Assembly: GCA_030428255.1 (NCBI GenBank)
Contig: JAUIBT010000015.1
Location: 32,479-96,478, forward strand
Direction of reading: 5' to 3'
From: Alphaproteobacteria bacterium
GTDB lineage: Bacteria; Pseudomonadota; Alphaproteobacteria; UBA7985; JAUIBT01
Length of the DNA stretch: 64,000 bases
Each line of letters opens with the position of its first letter. Positions within the stretch are counted from its first letter, which is position 1. Shown here piece after piece: positions 45,556-56,006 of this stretch. Under the pieces are notes generated by a model. That model was given only the letters and a program-made list of their open reading frames with translations, was not told the origin of the DNA and did no database searches. The translations under genes and the position numbers were made by a program.

Positions 45556-47853
45556 CTATGGCGTCGATTCAAGCTGAGGCGGCGACTGCGTGCCATTTTC
45601 GATTTGCGGCTGCGGGAAGCGGAAGCGGATTTCCCCATCTTCAAAGTCGATCACCACTTTGCCGCCGCCGACCAGCTTGCCGAACAGCAGCTCCTCAGCC
45701 AGGGGCTTCTTGATCTCTTCTTGAATGACCCGTGCCAAAGGACGCGCACCCATCTGTGGGTCATAGCCTTTGGCCGCCAAGTGCACGCGGGCGCTCTGGC
45801 TAAGCTCGATATCCACACCGCGATCCGCCAACTGCATTTCAAGCTGCAAGATGAACTTGTCCACCACAAGCGACACCACCTCCGGCGGCAAGGACGCAAA
45901 GGGTACGATGGCGTCCAGGCGGTTGCGGAACTCAGGGGTAAACATCTTGTTGATCGCCTCGGTATCTTCCCCGACCCGCTGTTCTTGCGCAAAGCCCAGC
46001 GCTGGCCTGGCCAGCTCGCTCGCACCCGCGTTGGTGGTCATGATCACAATCACATTGCGGAAATCGATTTGCTTGCCGCTGTGGTCGGTCAGCGTGCCGT
46101 GATCCATGACCTGCAACAAGATGTTGAACAGGTCAGGGTGCGCCTTTTCGATCTCGTCCAGCAACAGCACCGCGTGGGGCTGCTTGTCCACCGCATCGGT
46201 CAGCAGGCCGCCTTGGTCGAAGCCGACATAGCCTGGAGGCGCACCGATCAAACGGCTAACGGTATGGCGTTCCATATATTCTGACATATCAAAGCGCAGC
46301 AGCTCGACGCCAAGGGTCGACGCCAACTGGCGCGCCACCTCTGTCTTGCCGACGCCCGTCGGGCCTGAGAACAGGAAAGAGCCAATCGGCTTCTCTCCAT
46401 CGCGTAAGCCCGCGCGGGACATCTTGATGGCGTTGGCCAGTATCTCGACGGCCTTGTCCTGGCCAAACACCAGGCGTTTAAGATCCGTCACCAGGTTCCT
46501 GAGCACGCGCTTGTCGTCGATAGACACCGATTTGGGCGGGATGCGCGCAATCTTGGCAACAATAGCCTCGATCTGCTCTTTTTCGATGCGGTGCTGGCGC
46601 TGTTCTTCGGGCACCAAGCGCGTTGCCGCCCCGGCCTCGTCGATCACGTCGATAGCCTTATCCGGCAGCTTGCGATCGCCGATATAGCGCGCGGACAGCT
46701 CCACCGCCGAGCGCAAGGCTTCGGGCGAGTATTCCACGTTGTGGTGGGCTTCGTACTTGGTCTTCAGGCCGTCCAGAATGCGCACCGTATCTTCGACATC
46801 GGGCTCGTTGACATCGATCTTCTGAAACCGGCGTACCAAGGCGCGGTCTTTCTCGAAGTAGGAGCGATATTCTTTATAGGTGGTCGAGCCCATGCAGCGC
46901 AGCTCACCGCTTGCCAGAACCGGCTTTAACAGGTTGGCTGCGTCCATCGCGCCGCCGCTGGTGGCACCCGCACCGATAACGGTGTGGATTTCGTCGATGA
47001 ACAGAACCGCATGTTCCAGTTTGCCCAGGTCCTTCAGCACCATTTTCAGGCGCTCTTCGAAATCGCCGCGATACCGCGTGCCAGCCAAGAGCGCGCCCAT
47101 ATCCAGCGCGTAGATCTCGGCATTGGCCAGAACTTCGGGAACGTTGCCCTCGATGATGTTGGCTGCCAGGCCCTCGGCGATTGCGGTCTTTCCCACGCCA
47201 GGGTCGCCCACCAACAGCGGGTTGTTCTTGGTACGCCGGCACAGGACTTGAATCGCGCGCTCCACCTCCAGGTCGCGGCCGATCAGCGGATCAATTTTTC
47301 CATCGGCTGCCTTGGCGTTCAGGTTGACACAATAGGCATCCAGCGCCTTGGTCTTGGGGCCTTCTTTGCCCTCGCCTTCGCCCTCTTCCCACTCGTCTTG
47401 ATCGCGCGGGCTCAGCGTGCCGCGCGCTGGGCGACCGTGAGAGAGAAAGCTGGTCGCATCCAAGCGGGTCATACCAAGCGCTTGCAACAAGTAGGCGGCG
47501 TGCGAGTCTTCTTCTGAGAAGATCGCCACCAGCACATTGCTGCCGGTTGCCGGTTGCTTGCCGCTGGATTGGACATGGATCAAGGCGCGCTGTAGCACAC
47601 GTTGAAAGGCAATGCTGGGCTCGGGCGCCGAGGAGCTGGGATCGACGATAGCCTGCATCTTGTTATCGAGGAAGTCGGAAAGCTGAGCGGCCAGCACTTC
47701 TAGATCGACCTCGCAACCTTCCATGACCTCGCGGGCGTCTTCGTCCTCGACCAAGGCCAACAGCAAGTGCTCAAGTGTGACGTACTCGTGGTGCAAATCC
47801 GCAGCGACTGCAACGGCTTGGTTCAAGGTGTTTTCCAGGGTTTTCGAAAGCAT
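45556..47853 (-). CDS. clpA: ATP-dependent Clp protease, ATPase subunit ClpA
   Basis: Unfoldase that feeds substrates to ClpP. The 765-residue protein has the N-domain for ClpS binding (residues 1-145), then two AAA+ modules with Walker A sequences [13 protein letters not shown] and [13 protein letters not shown] and Walker B regions VLFIDEIHT and [11 protein letters not shown]. The segment between N-domain and D1 is acidic ([12 protein letters not shown]). clpS lies 54 bp upstream on the same strand, as in most alphaproteobacteria. Length and motifs fit ClpA, not ClpB, since the long middle coiled coil is absent. Confidence 0.97.
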   Translation of the reverse strand: MLSKTLENTLNQAVAVAADLHHEYVTLEHLLLALVEDEDAREVMEGCEVDLEVLAAQLSDFLDNKMQAIVDPSSSAPEPSIAFQRVLQRALIHVQSSGKQPATGSNVLVAIFSEEDSHAAYLLQALGMTRLDATSFLSHGRPARGTLSPRDQDEWEEGEGEGKEGPKTKALDAYCVNLNAKAADGKIDPLIGRDLEVERAIQVLCRRTKNNPLLVGDPGVGKTAIAEGLAANIIEGNVPEVLANAEIYALDMGALLAGTRYRGDFEERLKMVLKDLGKLEHAVLFIDEIHTVIGAGATSGGAMDAANLLKPVLASGELRCMGSTTYKEYRSYFEKDRALVRRFQKIDVNEPDVEDTVRILDGLKTKYEAHHNVEYSPEALRSAVELSARYIGDRKLPDKAIDVIDEAGAATRLVPEEQRQHRIEKEQIEAIVAKIARIPPKSVSIDDKRVLRNLVTDLKRLVFGQDKAVEILANAIKMSRAGLRDGEKPIGSFLFSGPTGVGKTEVARQLASTLGVELLRFDMSEYMERHTVSRLIGAPPGYVGFDQGGLLTDAVDKQPHAVLLLDEIEKAHPDLFNILLQVMDHGTLTDHSGKQIDFRNVIVIMTTNAGASELARPALGFAQEQRVGEDTEAINKMFTPEFRNRLDAIVPFASLPPEVVSLVVDKFILQLEMQLADRGVDIELSQSARVHLAAKGYDPQMGARPLARVIQEEIKKPLAEELLFGKLVGGGKVVIDFEDGEIRFRFPQPQIENGTQSPPQLESTP

Positions 47854-47907
47854 AAGGACTCCTGAAAGTCAGCGGATTAAGGGCCTGCAAACGGGGGTGT
47901 TCGCAGC

Positions 47908-48318
47908 TCAGTCCGCCTCCATGGTGCATTGCAGCGGGTGGTTGTTGCGACGTGCATAATCCAGCACGCGGTGGACTTTGGTCTCGGCCACTTCGTAGGT
48001 ATAGACCCCACATTGGCCGACGCCGTGTTGATGGACGTGCAACATGATCTTCTCAGCCTCAGCTTGGCTCTTCTTGAAGATCGTTGTCAGCACCCGCACC
48101 ACGAATTCCATGGGCGTATAGTCGTCGTTCAGCAGCAGCACGCGATACATGCTTGGCTTTTTCAGGCGCGTCTTAGGCTCCAGCAGGGTTGCGTTACCGC
48201 CCTCATCATCGCCTTTGTTGGGCTCGTCTGGGGTGTCCTCCCCAGCTAGCCTAGGCGCTGTGCCTACTGCGTGGCCGTACCCCAAGAGCGGGGCAGATGT
48301 TTCGTGCTGTTGCGCCAT
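47908..48318 (-). CDS. clpS: ClpS adaptor for N-end rule degradation
   Basis: Binds ClpA and presents proteins with destabilising N-terminal residues. The 136-residue product has a 50-residue flexible N-terminus, then [41 protein letters not shown], which include the binding-pocket residues, and a C-terminal helix. It lies just upstream of clpA. The N-terminal extension is slightly longer than usual and Asp/Glu-rich. Confidence 0.95.
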   Translation of the reverse strand: MAQQHETSAPLLGYGHAVGTAPRLAGEDTPDEPNKGDDEGGNATLLEPKTRLKKPSMYRVLLLNDDYTPMEFVVRVLTTIFKKSQAEAEKIMLHVHQHGVGQCGVYTYEVAETKVHRVLDYARRNNHPLQCTMEAD

Positions 48319-48778
48319 GGACCCTAATCAACTGCTTATGTAATCCTATTGTCAGCGCGCCGTGTCTGGCTTTGCTCCAGTTGAGCCTTGCGAATGGGTC
48401 AAAATCATGACCAGCACGCTGCGGGTCGTGTGTCTCACCAGACTGTGCAAAACAGGTGAAAATCCGCGACCCGGATTGCCAATGTAGGCGCCCACCCGCC
48501 GCGCGCCAAGGGGGGAGTCGCCAAACGTGTATCGCAACAACCCGGAATCGCATTCAGGCTGCAAGGTTCATCAAGCCGCTGGCTATATCCTCCATGCGCC
48601 GAATCTTGGTGGAAAACGCAACCGGACAGCCCCAATTTCCGCGCATTTGCAGGCAAAACTCGCGCTTGGCCCCGGGTTGGTTTGGAGTTTCGCCTCTAAG
48701 GACCTATGTTGTTTATAGGCCCGGGCCTCGCTCAAGACCCGAACCACCAACACCGCAGAGCGAAGAGGAACAAGCTTC
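48319..48778. other. Divergent intergenic region, clpS / AsmA gene
   Basis: The 460-bp gap holds promoters for clpSA (minus) and the AsmA-like gene (plus). It contains a CCCGGG-rich segment near 48670-48730 and scattered short inverted repeats. No small gene or RNA could be supported. Confidence 0.4.
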
Positions 48779-51700
48779 ATGATGCGTGCCGTCAGCCTTT
48801 GGGGCAGCCTTGCTCTGGTTGCCATATCGACCGTTGCCGCGGCGGTGTTTTTGGTCGTGCCACGCATCCCGATTGAGCAGTATCGCCCTGAAATCAACCA
48901 GAAAATCAGCCAAGCGCTTGGACGACCCGTGCGCATTGACGGCGCGCTGCGCCTGCGCCTGGTGCCGCAGCTCACCGTCTCGATTGAAGACGTTAAGATC
49001 GACAATATCGCTAGCGGTTCGCAGCCCCTAATGGCGCGCATGAAAGCACTCAACTTGCGGGCTAGCTTCTTTCCTTTGCTGCAAGGCAAGATCGAGGTTG
49101 ACGCCATCGTTCTTGATGAGCCCACGATTTTGCTGGAGATTGCGCGCTCTGGCCAGGCCAACTGGGCCTTCGAGCCGCAGACGCGCCCAGGACCCGAATC
49201 GCAGGTCAGCGATTCCTTGCCTTCAGCGAGCGCTACGCCCAGCGATGGCGGTGCGCCGGGCGCACCAGCCGCGAGCCTTGATGAGCAGCTCACACGCCTG
49301 GATATCAAAGACTTTCGCATCTCCAACGGCCGCATCACCTATCTGGATCAACGCAGCGGCTATCGCCAAAGCCTGACGATCGCAAAACTCAATGGCAGCT
49401 TAGAGGGCGCGGAACAGCGTGTCAGCCTGGCAGGTCGCCTCGGCTGGCAAGGCCTTGATCTTGACTACCAACTCAGCCTGGCGCCCATCACCGCAGCGCT
49501 CGACGGTGGCACCTTGAACCTCAGCGCGACCATCAACGCCGCCTCAGCACTCAGTGGCAAGTTGGACGGACGCCTGCAGTTGACGCCCAATCTGGGCTAT
49601 GAAGGCCGCGTTGAACTGGCGAGCGAGCGCCTGCCCGACATCCTAGAGATGGCTGGCCTCAACCTGCCCCAAGCACGCCAACTGCGCGGACCGCTGTCAG
49701 CCAAGGGGGATTTGGTGTTCGTTGACAATTCCTTTGCCTTCACCAACGCCAGTTTTTCTGCCGACCTACCCGCCGTTGCCGCCTCTTTCGACGGTCGTTT
49801 GGGCTATCAAGCCGCTGCGCCCAATGTGATCGGCAGTTTCCAAGTCCAGCTAAAGGACACGGCAGCCCTGCTGAAGGTCGCCAGCGAGCAGAGCCCGACC
49901 TTGGCGCTGCCGCCGCTCAGCGGCACTGCCGAGGCCAGCGGCGACCTGTTGTTGGTCGGACAAGACTTCGACCTGGGGCAAGCTCAGATCCAGGCCGATC
50001 TCAATTGGGGGCAACTTCGCTATGACGGCCAGATCACAAAGCGCGCCTCCAGCTTCGCTTCTGACGGGCAAGCCAACCTGGCGCTGCCCGACCTTGCGCC
50101 GCTCGCAGATTGGGCCAGAACCCAGCGCCCCGAGGTGCCCCAGCTTTCCGGCAGTGCAAAGGCCGCGGGTCGGCTGGCGCTGGCAGGAACTGACTTTTCG
50201 CTCTTGGGAGCCAGCTTGGAAGCGCGCACCAATTTGGGCGAGCTTCTGTTCAACGGCGACCTGCAAAGCATCGGCGAACAACGCTTTGCCCAAGGCAGCT
50301 ATTCCGCCCAAGCCCAAGACTTGAAGGGCATACTGGCGCTGGTGCCACCCAGCCTGTTAGCCAGCATGCCCGGCCTACGCAGCCTGAGCGGCAGTCTGCA
50401 AGCCTCCGGTCGACTGCAAGCTCAAGATCAGCGTATTGAAAGCCAAGACACCCAGTTCCTCGCTCAAACCTCGCTCGGCCAACTTGCTCTGGGCGGCAGC
50501 CTATGGCTCGACGCCGACCAAGGCCAGGCTTTGGACCAGCAGCTTGGGTTGGATTTGCAAGCCCGTGGCGAACTGCCCGCCCTTGAGCAAGTCTTAGCCA
50601 TTGCAGCTCCCTCCCTTCAGACCGGGCTCAGCGAGGATAGCCGCTTGACCTTTGACGGCCGCCTGCAACACCAGGCCGGACAGAGCCAAATCTCCGCCGC
50701 GACGCTGGCCCTATCCAACGCAGAGGTCAGTGCGAGTTTCAGCGGTGATGCCAACTTGCAAGGCTCCGATATCACGGCCCAAGGGCAAATCGCGGCTCAA
50801 GGCCGCTCCTTGCGCGCGCTAACCCAGCGCTATGGCCTGGACCTGCCCGGCAAGCCAGAGGTCTACGGCCCCTTCTCCTTGCAAGGCTCCCTGGATCATC
50901 GCCAGAGCCAGACCCGGTTTGAGCAAGCCACCCTTAACCTAGATGGCAACGCGCTGCGCATGGCGGCCATGCTAGATTTAGGGCAGCCCAAGCCCTACGT
51001 GCAGGCCAATTTGGTCGCTCCGCGCCTGGCCCTTGACCCCTACTTGAGCGCTGAGGATCATCAACCCGTGGCCTCGGCGCAGAATGCCAGCCTCAGCAAC
51101 AATGGCGGCAATGGCTGGGACACCGCGCCGATCGACTGGTCGGGATTGCAGGCGTTTAACGGAGACTTTTCGCTCAAGTCCCAGGGCTTAAGCCTCTACG
51201 GATTTGCTTTGGACCAGGCCGAAATTACCGCCAGCTTACGCGATGGTCGCTTGCAGGCAGATCTGCCCTCTCTCCAAGCCTATGATGGCAGCGGCACGGG
51301 AACGCTTGTACTCAATGCGCGCGGTGCCGAGCCGTCGTTGGCGGTCAAAGCCAAGGTCAACCAAGTCAACGTCAAGCCGCTGTTTCAGGCGCTTGCGGGG
51401 CGCGAAGAACTTAGCGGCACCGGCGACTTGGAGGTCGATCTCTTGACCTTCGGCATCAACCAGTCGCGGCTCATGTCGAACTTAAAGGGCAGCAGCACTA
51501 TCAATCTTCGCGACGGTTCGCTGCTGGGCCTAGATTTGCCCGCGACTATCGCCACGCTGAAGTCGCGCCAGCTCGACCCGGCCTTGGGGCGCACGCGGGT
51601 CACAAAGTTTCAGGATCTAGGTGCCCAGGCCCTGATCGAACAAGGGGTACTGCGCACCGAAGGCTTTCAGTTGACCTCTGACAAGGTGGCTCTGACCGGC

Positions 51701-52225
51701 AAGGGCCAAGTTGACCTGGGCAAGCGCCAGATTAACTATCGCATCGAACCACGTTTGACCGCAGGCTATGTGCAAACCGAAGGCCTCAATCCCGGCATTT
51801 CGAAGCTCACGCTGCCCTTGCAGATCTTTGGCCCTTGGAACGATTTGCGCATTCAAATGGACCTGACGGGCTTCCTAACCTTGGCGCGCGACAACCCCGA
51901 GGCCTTGCTGGATCTGATTCCCCGCGATTTGGCGAAAGACATCTTGCCCGACGACATCAACCTGGACGCCCTCGCCTCTGAGCGCCGCCGTCAGGCTCAG
52001 CAGGTTCTGGAGCAGCAAGCCGCCCAAGCCCAGGCGCTGCGCCAACAGGCCGAGCAAGCCGCAGCCGAACAAGCCGCAGCGCTGGCAGAACAGGCCCAGC
52101 GCCTTCAAGCCGAGGCCGAGGCGCGTGCGCTGGAGCAAGCCGAGCGTCTGCGCCAAGCCCAACAATCGCTTGAGGACTCAGCGGGACAAGCCGTGGACAA
52201 CCTGCTCAACAATTTGTTCCAATAA
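48779..52225 (+). CDS. AsmA-family envelope protein
   Basis: A 1148-residue inner-membrane-anchored protein of the AsmA/TamB-like superfamily, thought to help move lipids between membranes or assemble the outer membrane. One N-terminal helix (LALVAISTVAAAVFLVV) is followed by the AsmA N-terminal domain (RPVRIDGALRLRLVPQLTVS) and a very long repetitive beta-rich region. The C-terminal AsmA_2 domain has GSTINLRDGSLLGLDL-like sequence, then LTGKGQVDLGKRQINYRIEP. The last 75 residues form an Ala/Gln/Glu-rich coiled coil. GAGGAACAAG precedes ATG. It stands alone. Confidence 0.92.
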   Translation: MMRAVSLWGSLALVAISTVAAAVFLVVPRIPIEQYRPEINQKISQALGRPVRIDGALRLRLVPQLTVSIEDVKIDNIASGSQPLMARMKALNLRASFFPLLQGKIEVDAIVLDEPTILLEIARSGQANWAFEPQTRPGPESQVSDSLPSASATPSDGGAPGAPAASLDEQLTRLDIKDFRISNGRITYLDQRSGYRQSLTIAKLNGSLEGAEQRVSLAGRLGWQGLDLDYQLSLAPITAALDGGTLNLSATINAASALSGKLDGRLQLTPNLGYEGRVELASERLPDILEMAGLNLPQARQLRGPLSAKGDLVFVDNSFAFTNASFSADLPAVAASFDGRLGYQAAAPNVIGSFQVQLKDTAALLKVASEQSPTLALPPLSGTAEASGDLLLVGQDFDLGQAQIQADLNWGQLRYDGQITKRASSFASDGQANLALPDLAPLADWARTQRPEVPQLSGSAKAAGRLALAGTDFSLLGASLEARTNLGELLFNGDLQSIGEQRFAQGSYSAQAQDLKGILALVPPSLLASMPGLRSLSGSLQASGRLQAQDQRIESQDTQFLAQTSLGQLALGGSLWLDADQGQALDQQLGLDLQARGELPALEQVLAIAAPSLQTGLSEDSRLTFDGRLQHQAGQSQISAATLALSNAEVSASFSGDANLQGSDITAQGQIAAQGRSLRALTQRYGLDLPGKPEVYGPFSLQGSLDHRQSQTRFEQATLNLDGNALRMAAMLDLGQPKPYVQANLVAPRLALDPYLSAEDHQPVASAQNASLSNNGGNGWDTAPIDWSGLQAFNGDFSLKSQGLSLYGFALDQAEITASLRDGRLQADLPSLQAYDGSGTGTLVLNARGAEPSLAVKAKVNQVNVKPLFQALAGREELSGTGDLEVDLLTFGINQSRLMSNLKGSSTINLRDGSLLGLDLPATIATLKSRQLDPALGRTRVTKFQDLGAQALIEQGVLRTEGFQLTSDKVALTGKGQVDLGKRQINYRIEPRLTAGYVQTEGLNPGISKLTLPLQIFGPWNDLRIQMDLTGFLTLARDNPEALLDLIPRDLAKDILPDDINLDALASERRRQAQQVLEQQAAQAQALRQQAEQAAAEQAAALAEQAQRLQAEAEARALEQAERLRQAQQSLEDSAGQAVDNLLNNLFQ

Positions 52226-52355
52226 GCAGGCTCGAAGCCCTTTGATCCTGGACCTGCAAGGCATAAGAGGAGGCGCGCTTTGCCGCTTCGCTCTGCGCTC
52301 GGGGGGTGGGTTTGCCTCCGAAAATCCACCGACGCGACGCTCGGGGTTTGTGGGC

Positions 52356-53555
52356 TTAGGTCCCGTCGTAGAACCGCCCGCGCTCAGCTTCGATGGTAAA
52401 GCGTCCAATGGCCACATGGCGGTTGATATAAACCGACATCACCAAGCCCAACGACAGCATGGTGGTCAACATGATGGTGCCGCCATAAGAAATGAGCGGC
52501 AAAGGCACACCAACCACCGGCAAGCTGCCCGACACCATGGCGATATTCACCGTCACATAGAGGAACAAATTGGTCGCCACACCCAGCACCACCAAGCGCC
52601 CAAACTGATTCGGAATTCGTGTCGATAGCAACAAAAGGTAGACGAACAGCAGGCCATAAATCGCCAGCACGAAAAAGGCGCCAAACAGCCCCCACTCTTC
52701 TGAAATGAGCGCGAAAATAAAGTCGGTCTGCTTTTCAGGCAGGAACTGAAGCTGCGACTGGGTGCCGTTCAAGTAACCTTTGCCGAACAAGCCGCCGGAG
52801 CCCATGGCAATCTTGGATTGGATAATCTGATAGCCGTCACCGAAGGGGTCAGCCTCGGGATGACGAAAGGTGATCAAGCGGGCTTTTTGATAGTCCTTAA
52901 GTAGGTATTCCCAAGCTGCCCAAAACGCCAAGAGCGCCGACAAGATACCGGCCAACACCTTCCAGTGGCGCAGCCCGCCCGCATAAAGCAAGACGCTGCC
53001 CAAAAAGAACAGCAGCAAGCCGGTGCCCAAGTCCGGCTGGAGGAAAATCAGGGCAAAAGGTAACAGCAACATGATGAACGGCAGGATCAAGAAGACCAAA
53101 TAGCCCATCTGCTCATAGGTCCGCTCATGCAAATAGCGCGCCAAGGCCAGGATCAAGAACACCTTCATCAGCTCAGAGGGCTGCAAGTTGAAAACATAGA
53201 GATCTAGCCAACGCTGCGCGCCGCCGCCGGTGGTGCCGACGAACTCCACCAACACCAGCAAGACAATGCCGATGGCAAACCATATGTAGGCCGAACGCAT
53301 CCAAAAGCGCACATCGACCATGGCCACCAGCACCATGACCACCAGCCCCAAGCCAAAGCGAATCAGGTGGTTGAGCGCCCAAGGGGTCCAAGAGCCCTGC
53401 GCCGCCGAATACAGCGATAAGACGCCAATTCCCAACAGCACCAAAGGGATCAGCAACAGCCCCCAGTTCATTTCGATCAACCGCTGACGCAGCGACAGGC
53501 CCGTCGCCTCAAAGCTGTCTTCGTAGTGTAGGTTGAAGGAACGTATGGGTCTCAC
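52356..53555 (-). CDS. rodA: Rod-shape SEDS glycosyltransferase RodA
   Basis: Peptidoglycan polymerase of the elongasome, working with PBP2. The 399-residue protein has about ten transmembrane helices and SEDS motifs, including LQPDLGTGLLLFFLG, FLPEKQTDFIFALISEEWG and GVPLPLISYGGTIM. Its ATG overlaps the stop of the PBP2 gene by four bases, as expected for subunits of one machine. It is the last gene of the mreB-mreC-mreD-mrdA-rodA operon. Confidence 0.97.
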   Translation of the reverse strand: MRPIRSFNLHYEDSFEATGLSLRQRLIEMNWGLLLIPLVLLGIGVLSLYSAAQGSWTPWALNHLIRFGLGLVVMVLVAMVDVRFWMRSAYIWFAIGIVLLVLVEFVGTTGGGAQRWLDLYVFNLQPSELMKVFLILALARYLHERTYEQMGYLVFLILPFIMLLLPFALIFLQPDLGTGLLLFFLGSVLLYAGGLRHWKVLAGILSALLAFWAAWEYLLKDYQKARLITFRHPEADPFGDGYQIIQSKIAMGSGGLFGKGYLNGTQSQLQFLPEKQTDFIFALISEEWGLFGAFFVLAIYGLLFVYLLLLSTRIPNQFGRLVVLGVATNLFLYVTVNIAMVSGSLPVVGVPLPLISYGGTIMLTTMLSLGLVMSVYINRHVAIGRFTIEAERGRFYDGT

Positions 53556-55405
53556 GAGCTTTGCGCCTCTTCGTCCAACACAACCGTATCGCCGTTGAAG
53601 CGCGCTGACATGGCCGCTGACAACAGGTCACGCGCGATGGGCGCGGCCACCGCGGAGCCAGAACCGCCATGCTCCACCACCACCGCAGTCGCATAGCGCG
53701 GCTGATCCACCGGCCCGTAGCCGACGAACAAGGAGTGGTCGCGCTGCAAATAGTCGATGTCATCGTTGGTCAAAACGCCCGATTCACGCTCGGAGATCGT
53801 GATGCGTCGCACCTGAGCGGTGCCCGTCTTTCCCGCCATGCTCATGGCCGGCGAGCGAATACGCGAGGCGCGCGCGGTGCCGGTTTCTGAGTTGACAACG
53901 TCGTTCATCATGCGCTGAACCAACAACACATGATAGGGGTCGACCTCAAGTTCGGGTGCCAGAACCCGGCCCTGCCCCGCCACAAAGTGGGGCTGCACCT
54001 TGCGCCCGGTTGCCAAACGCGCGCACATGGTGGCCAACTGCAACGGCGTGGCCAGCATGAAGCCTTGGCCAATGGAAACCTGGATTGTATCACCCACGTT
54101 CCAAGGACCGCGATCAAGTTTGGTCTCTTTCCAGCGCCGCGACGGCAGCAAGCCAGGGTTTTCGAATTCATGATAGTCCAGGGACACGCGTTGGCCGAAG
54201 CCGAAGTGCTTGGCCATGGCGGCAATGCGCTCAATGCCCAGCCTTTGGGCCATCTCATAGTAAAAGACGTCGCAAGAATGCACCAAGGCATCGTGCATAT
54301 TGACCAGGCCGTGGCCCTCGCGCTTCCAGCAGTGAAAACGCTGATTGGACACATCAATGAACCCACGGCAATTGACGCGCGTCTCTACAGAAATATTGGC
54401 CTTCATGGCCGCCAGGGCCACGATCATCTTAATGGTCGAGCCCGGCGCGTAGACGCCTGATGAAATCTTGTTGTTCAATGGTGCGGCCGGGTTGTTGATA
54501 ATCGCCTGCCACTCCTGGGTGGAAAAGCCCCGCACAAAGCTGTTGGGATCAAATCCGGGGTGGGACACGGCCGACAAAACCTCGCCGGTATTCAGATCCA
54601 TTAGGACCGCCGAGCCCGCCCTATGCTTAGCAAGCTGCTGGTGGGTCAAGAGCTGAAGGTCGCGGCTGAGCGTCAGCTTCAGGTTTTCACCGGCAGCCGG
54701 CTGAACACGTTCCAGCTCACCACGCGGACGCCCTGAGGCACTCACTTCAATCTTTTTAAAGCCCGGCTTGCCCATCAAATTGGCGTCAAACAAGCGCTCT
54801 ACACCCTGTTTGCCGATCTTAAAATTCGGCATGCGCAGCAAAGCGCGGCTATCTTGTTTGACATCCTTTTCGGTCACCGCGCTGACGTATCCCACGATGT
54901 GCGCAAAGCTCTCTTTGTCAGGATAAAAGCGCTGCAAAACCTCGCGCACCTCAATGCCCGGCAGCTCGGGTTGGCGCACCTCTAAGATCATGGCTTGGTT
55001 TTGGGTCAGGTTGCGCTTGACCAACACCGGCACGAAGGCGGGCTTATCTTCTAGCTGGGCATAAACGTCTTCAAGTTGCTGCGGCGTCAGCTCGATGAAG
55101 CGCTGCACATCCGCCAAGGTCGCATCAATGCTGTCGGTCTTGTTGGCGGTGATATACAGCTCGAACGAGGGCACGTTGAGCGCCAGGGCTTTGCCAAAGC
55201 GATCCGTAATCAAGCCGCGATTGGGCACCAGCATGCGCGTGGCGATGCGATTGTCCTCAGACTGCGAGCGGTAGAGCTTCCCGTCAGAGATTTGTAGCGC
55301 ATAAAGCCGCCCGCCCAGACCGGTCAAGATGGCGGCCTTGATGCCGCCAATGACAAGCGTGCGCCGCGTAAACACATTCGCCCTTTGATTTTCGTGCCGC
55401 TTCAC
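53552..55405 (-). CDS. mrdA: Penicillin-binding protein 2 (elongation transpeptidase)
   Basis: Cross-links peptidoglycan during lateral growth. The 617-residue protein has a membrane anchor near residue 20 (IGGIKAAILTGLGGRLYAL), the dimerisation/pedestal domain, and a transpeptidase domain with SxxK in APGSTIKM, the second motif in SCDVFYYEMA and KTG in AGKTGTAQVR. It lies between mreD (24 bp upstream) and rodA (4-bp overlap). Confidence 0.97.
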   Translation of the reverse strand: MKRHENQRANVFTRRTLVIGGIKAAILTGLGGRLYALQISDGKLYRSQSEDNRIATRMLVPNRGLITDRFGKALALNVPSFELYITANKTDSIDATLADVQRFIELTPQQLEDVYAQLEDKPAFVPVLVKRNLTQNQAMILEVRQPELPGIEVREVLQRFYPDKESFAHIVGYVSAVTEKDVKQDSRALLRMPNFKIGKQGVERLFDANLMGKPGFKKIEVSASGRPRGELERVQPAAGENLKLTLSRDLQLLTHQQLAKHRAGSAVLMDLNTGEVLSAVSHPGFDPNSFVRGFSTQEWQAIINNPAAPLNNKISSGVYAPGSTIKMIVALAAMKANISVETRVNCRGFIDVSNQRFHCWKREGHGLVNMHDALVHSCDVFYYEMAQRLGIERIAAMAKHFGFGQRVSLDYHEFENPGLLPSRRWKETKLDRGPWNVGDTIQVSIGQGFMLATPLQLATMCARLATGRKVQPHFVAGQGRVLAPELEVDPYHVLLVQRMMNDVVNSETGTARASRIRSPAMSMAGKTGTAQVRRITISERESGVLTNDDIDYLQRDHSLFVGYGPVDQPRYATAVVVEHGGSGSAVAAPIARDLLSAAMSARFNGDTVVLDEEAQSS

Positions 55406-55429
55406 GCGCGTACTCCAGTTGGTACAGTC

Positions 55430-55996
55430 TTACTTTCGCAGATTTCTATCAGCGGAATCGACCGCCTTTATGGCGCTGGCAAGGCGGATCTCGAACCAGG
55501 CAAAGCCTATGGCGAACAAGGGGTAGGCCAAGATCGCTGCGCCATAGCGCGAGGCCACCGGCTTGATGTCCAAGATCTGCCACGCCAAACCAGCGCTGAT
55601 CACATAGTGGACCGTGGCGCTCATGGCCATCACCAAGCAGCACAGCAGCCAAGAGAACCAAAAACTGGTGCCAAAGCGGTTGGCCGAGCGGCTCTTGGTC
55701 ACGAAGACAATCGGCAGATAGGTCAAGAACCCGAGGCCCAAGGGGTCGCCAGAGATCACGTCTTGAGCAAAACCCAAAGCCAAGAGCCCAAACAGCGGCA
55801 TGAGCGCTGGCAAATAGAGACACCAATAAAAGATCACCAACGTGCCCAGCATGGGCACCAAGCCTTCAGCTTTGCCGTGGGTCGAAAACAAGCTGGTTAT
55901 CAAAATGGCTAGAAAGCTCATCAACAGCGGGAAGCCTCGCTCGACAAGTGACCAAAGCGGCGGCCAAGGGCGTCGGCCAATGAAGGGAAGACGCAT
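55430..55996 (-). CDS. mreD: Rod-shape-determining protein MreD
   Basis: Small inner-membrane protein of the elongasome that binds MreC. The 188-residue product has five or so predicted membrane helices (LMSFLAILITSLFSTHG, PALMPLFGLLALGFAQDVIS). MreD sequences are poorly conserved, so the call rests on size, topology, LGFAQDVISGDPLGLGFLTY and position between mreC (10 bp upstream) and mrdA. Confidence 0.93.
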   Translation of the reverse strand: MRLPFIGRRPWPPLWSLVERGFPLLMSFLAILITSLFSTHGKAEGLVPMLGTLVIFYWCLYLPALMPLFGLLALGFAQDVISGDPLGLGFLTYLPIVFVTKSRSANRFGTSFWFSWLLCCLVMAMSATVHYVISAGLAWQILDIKPVASRYGAAILAYPLFAIGFAWFEIRLASAIKAVDSADRNLRK

Positions 55997-56006
55997 GACG
56001 GCGTGC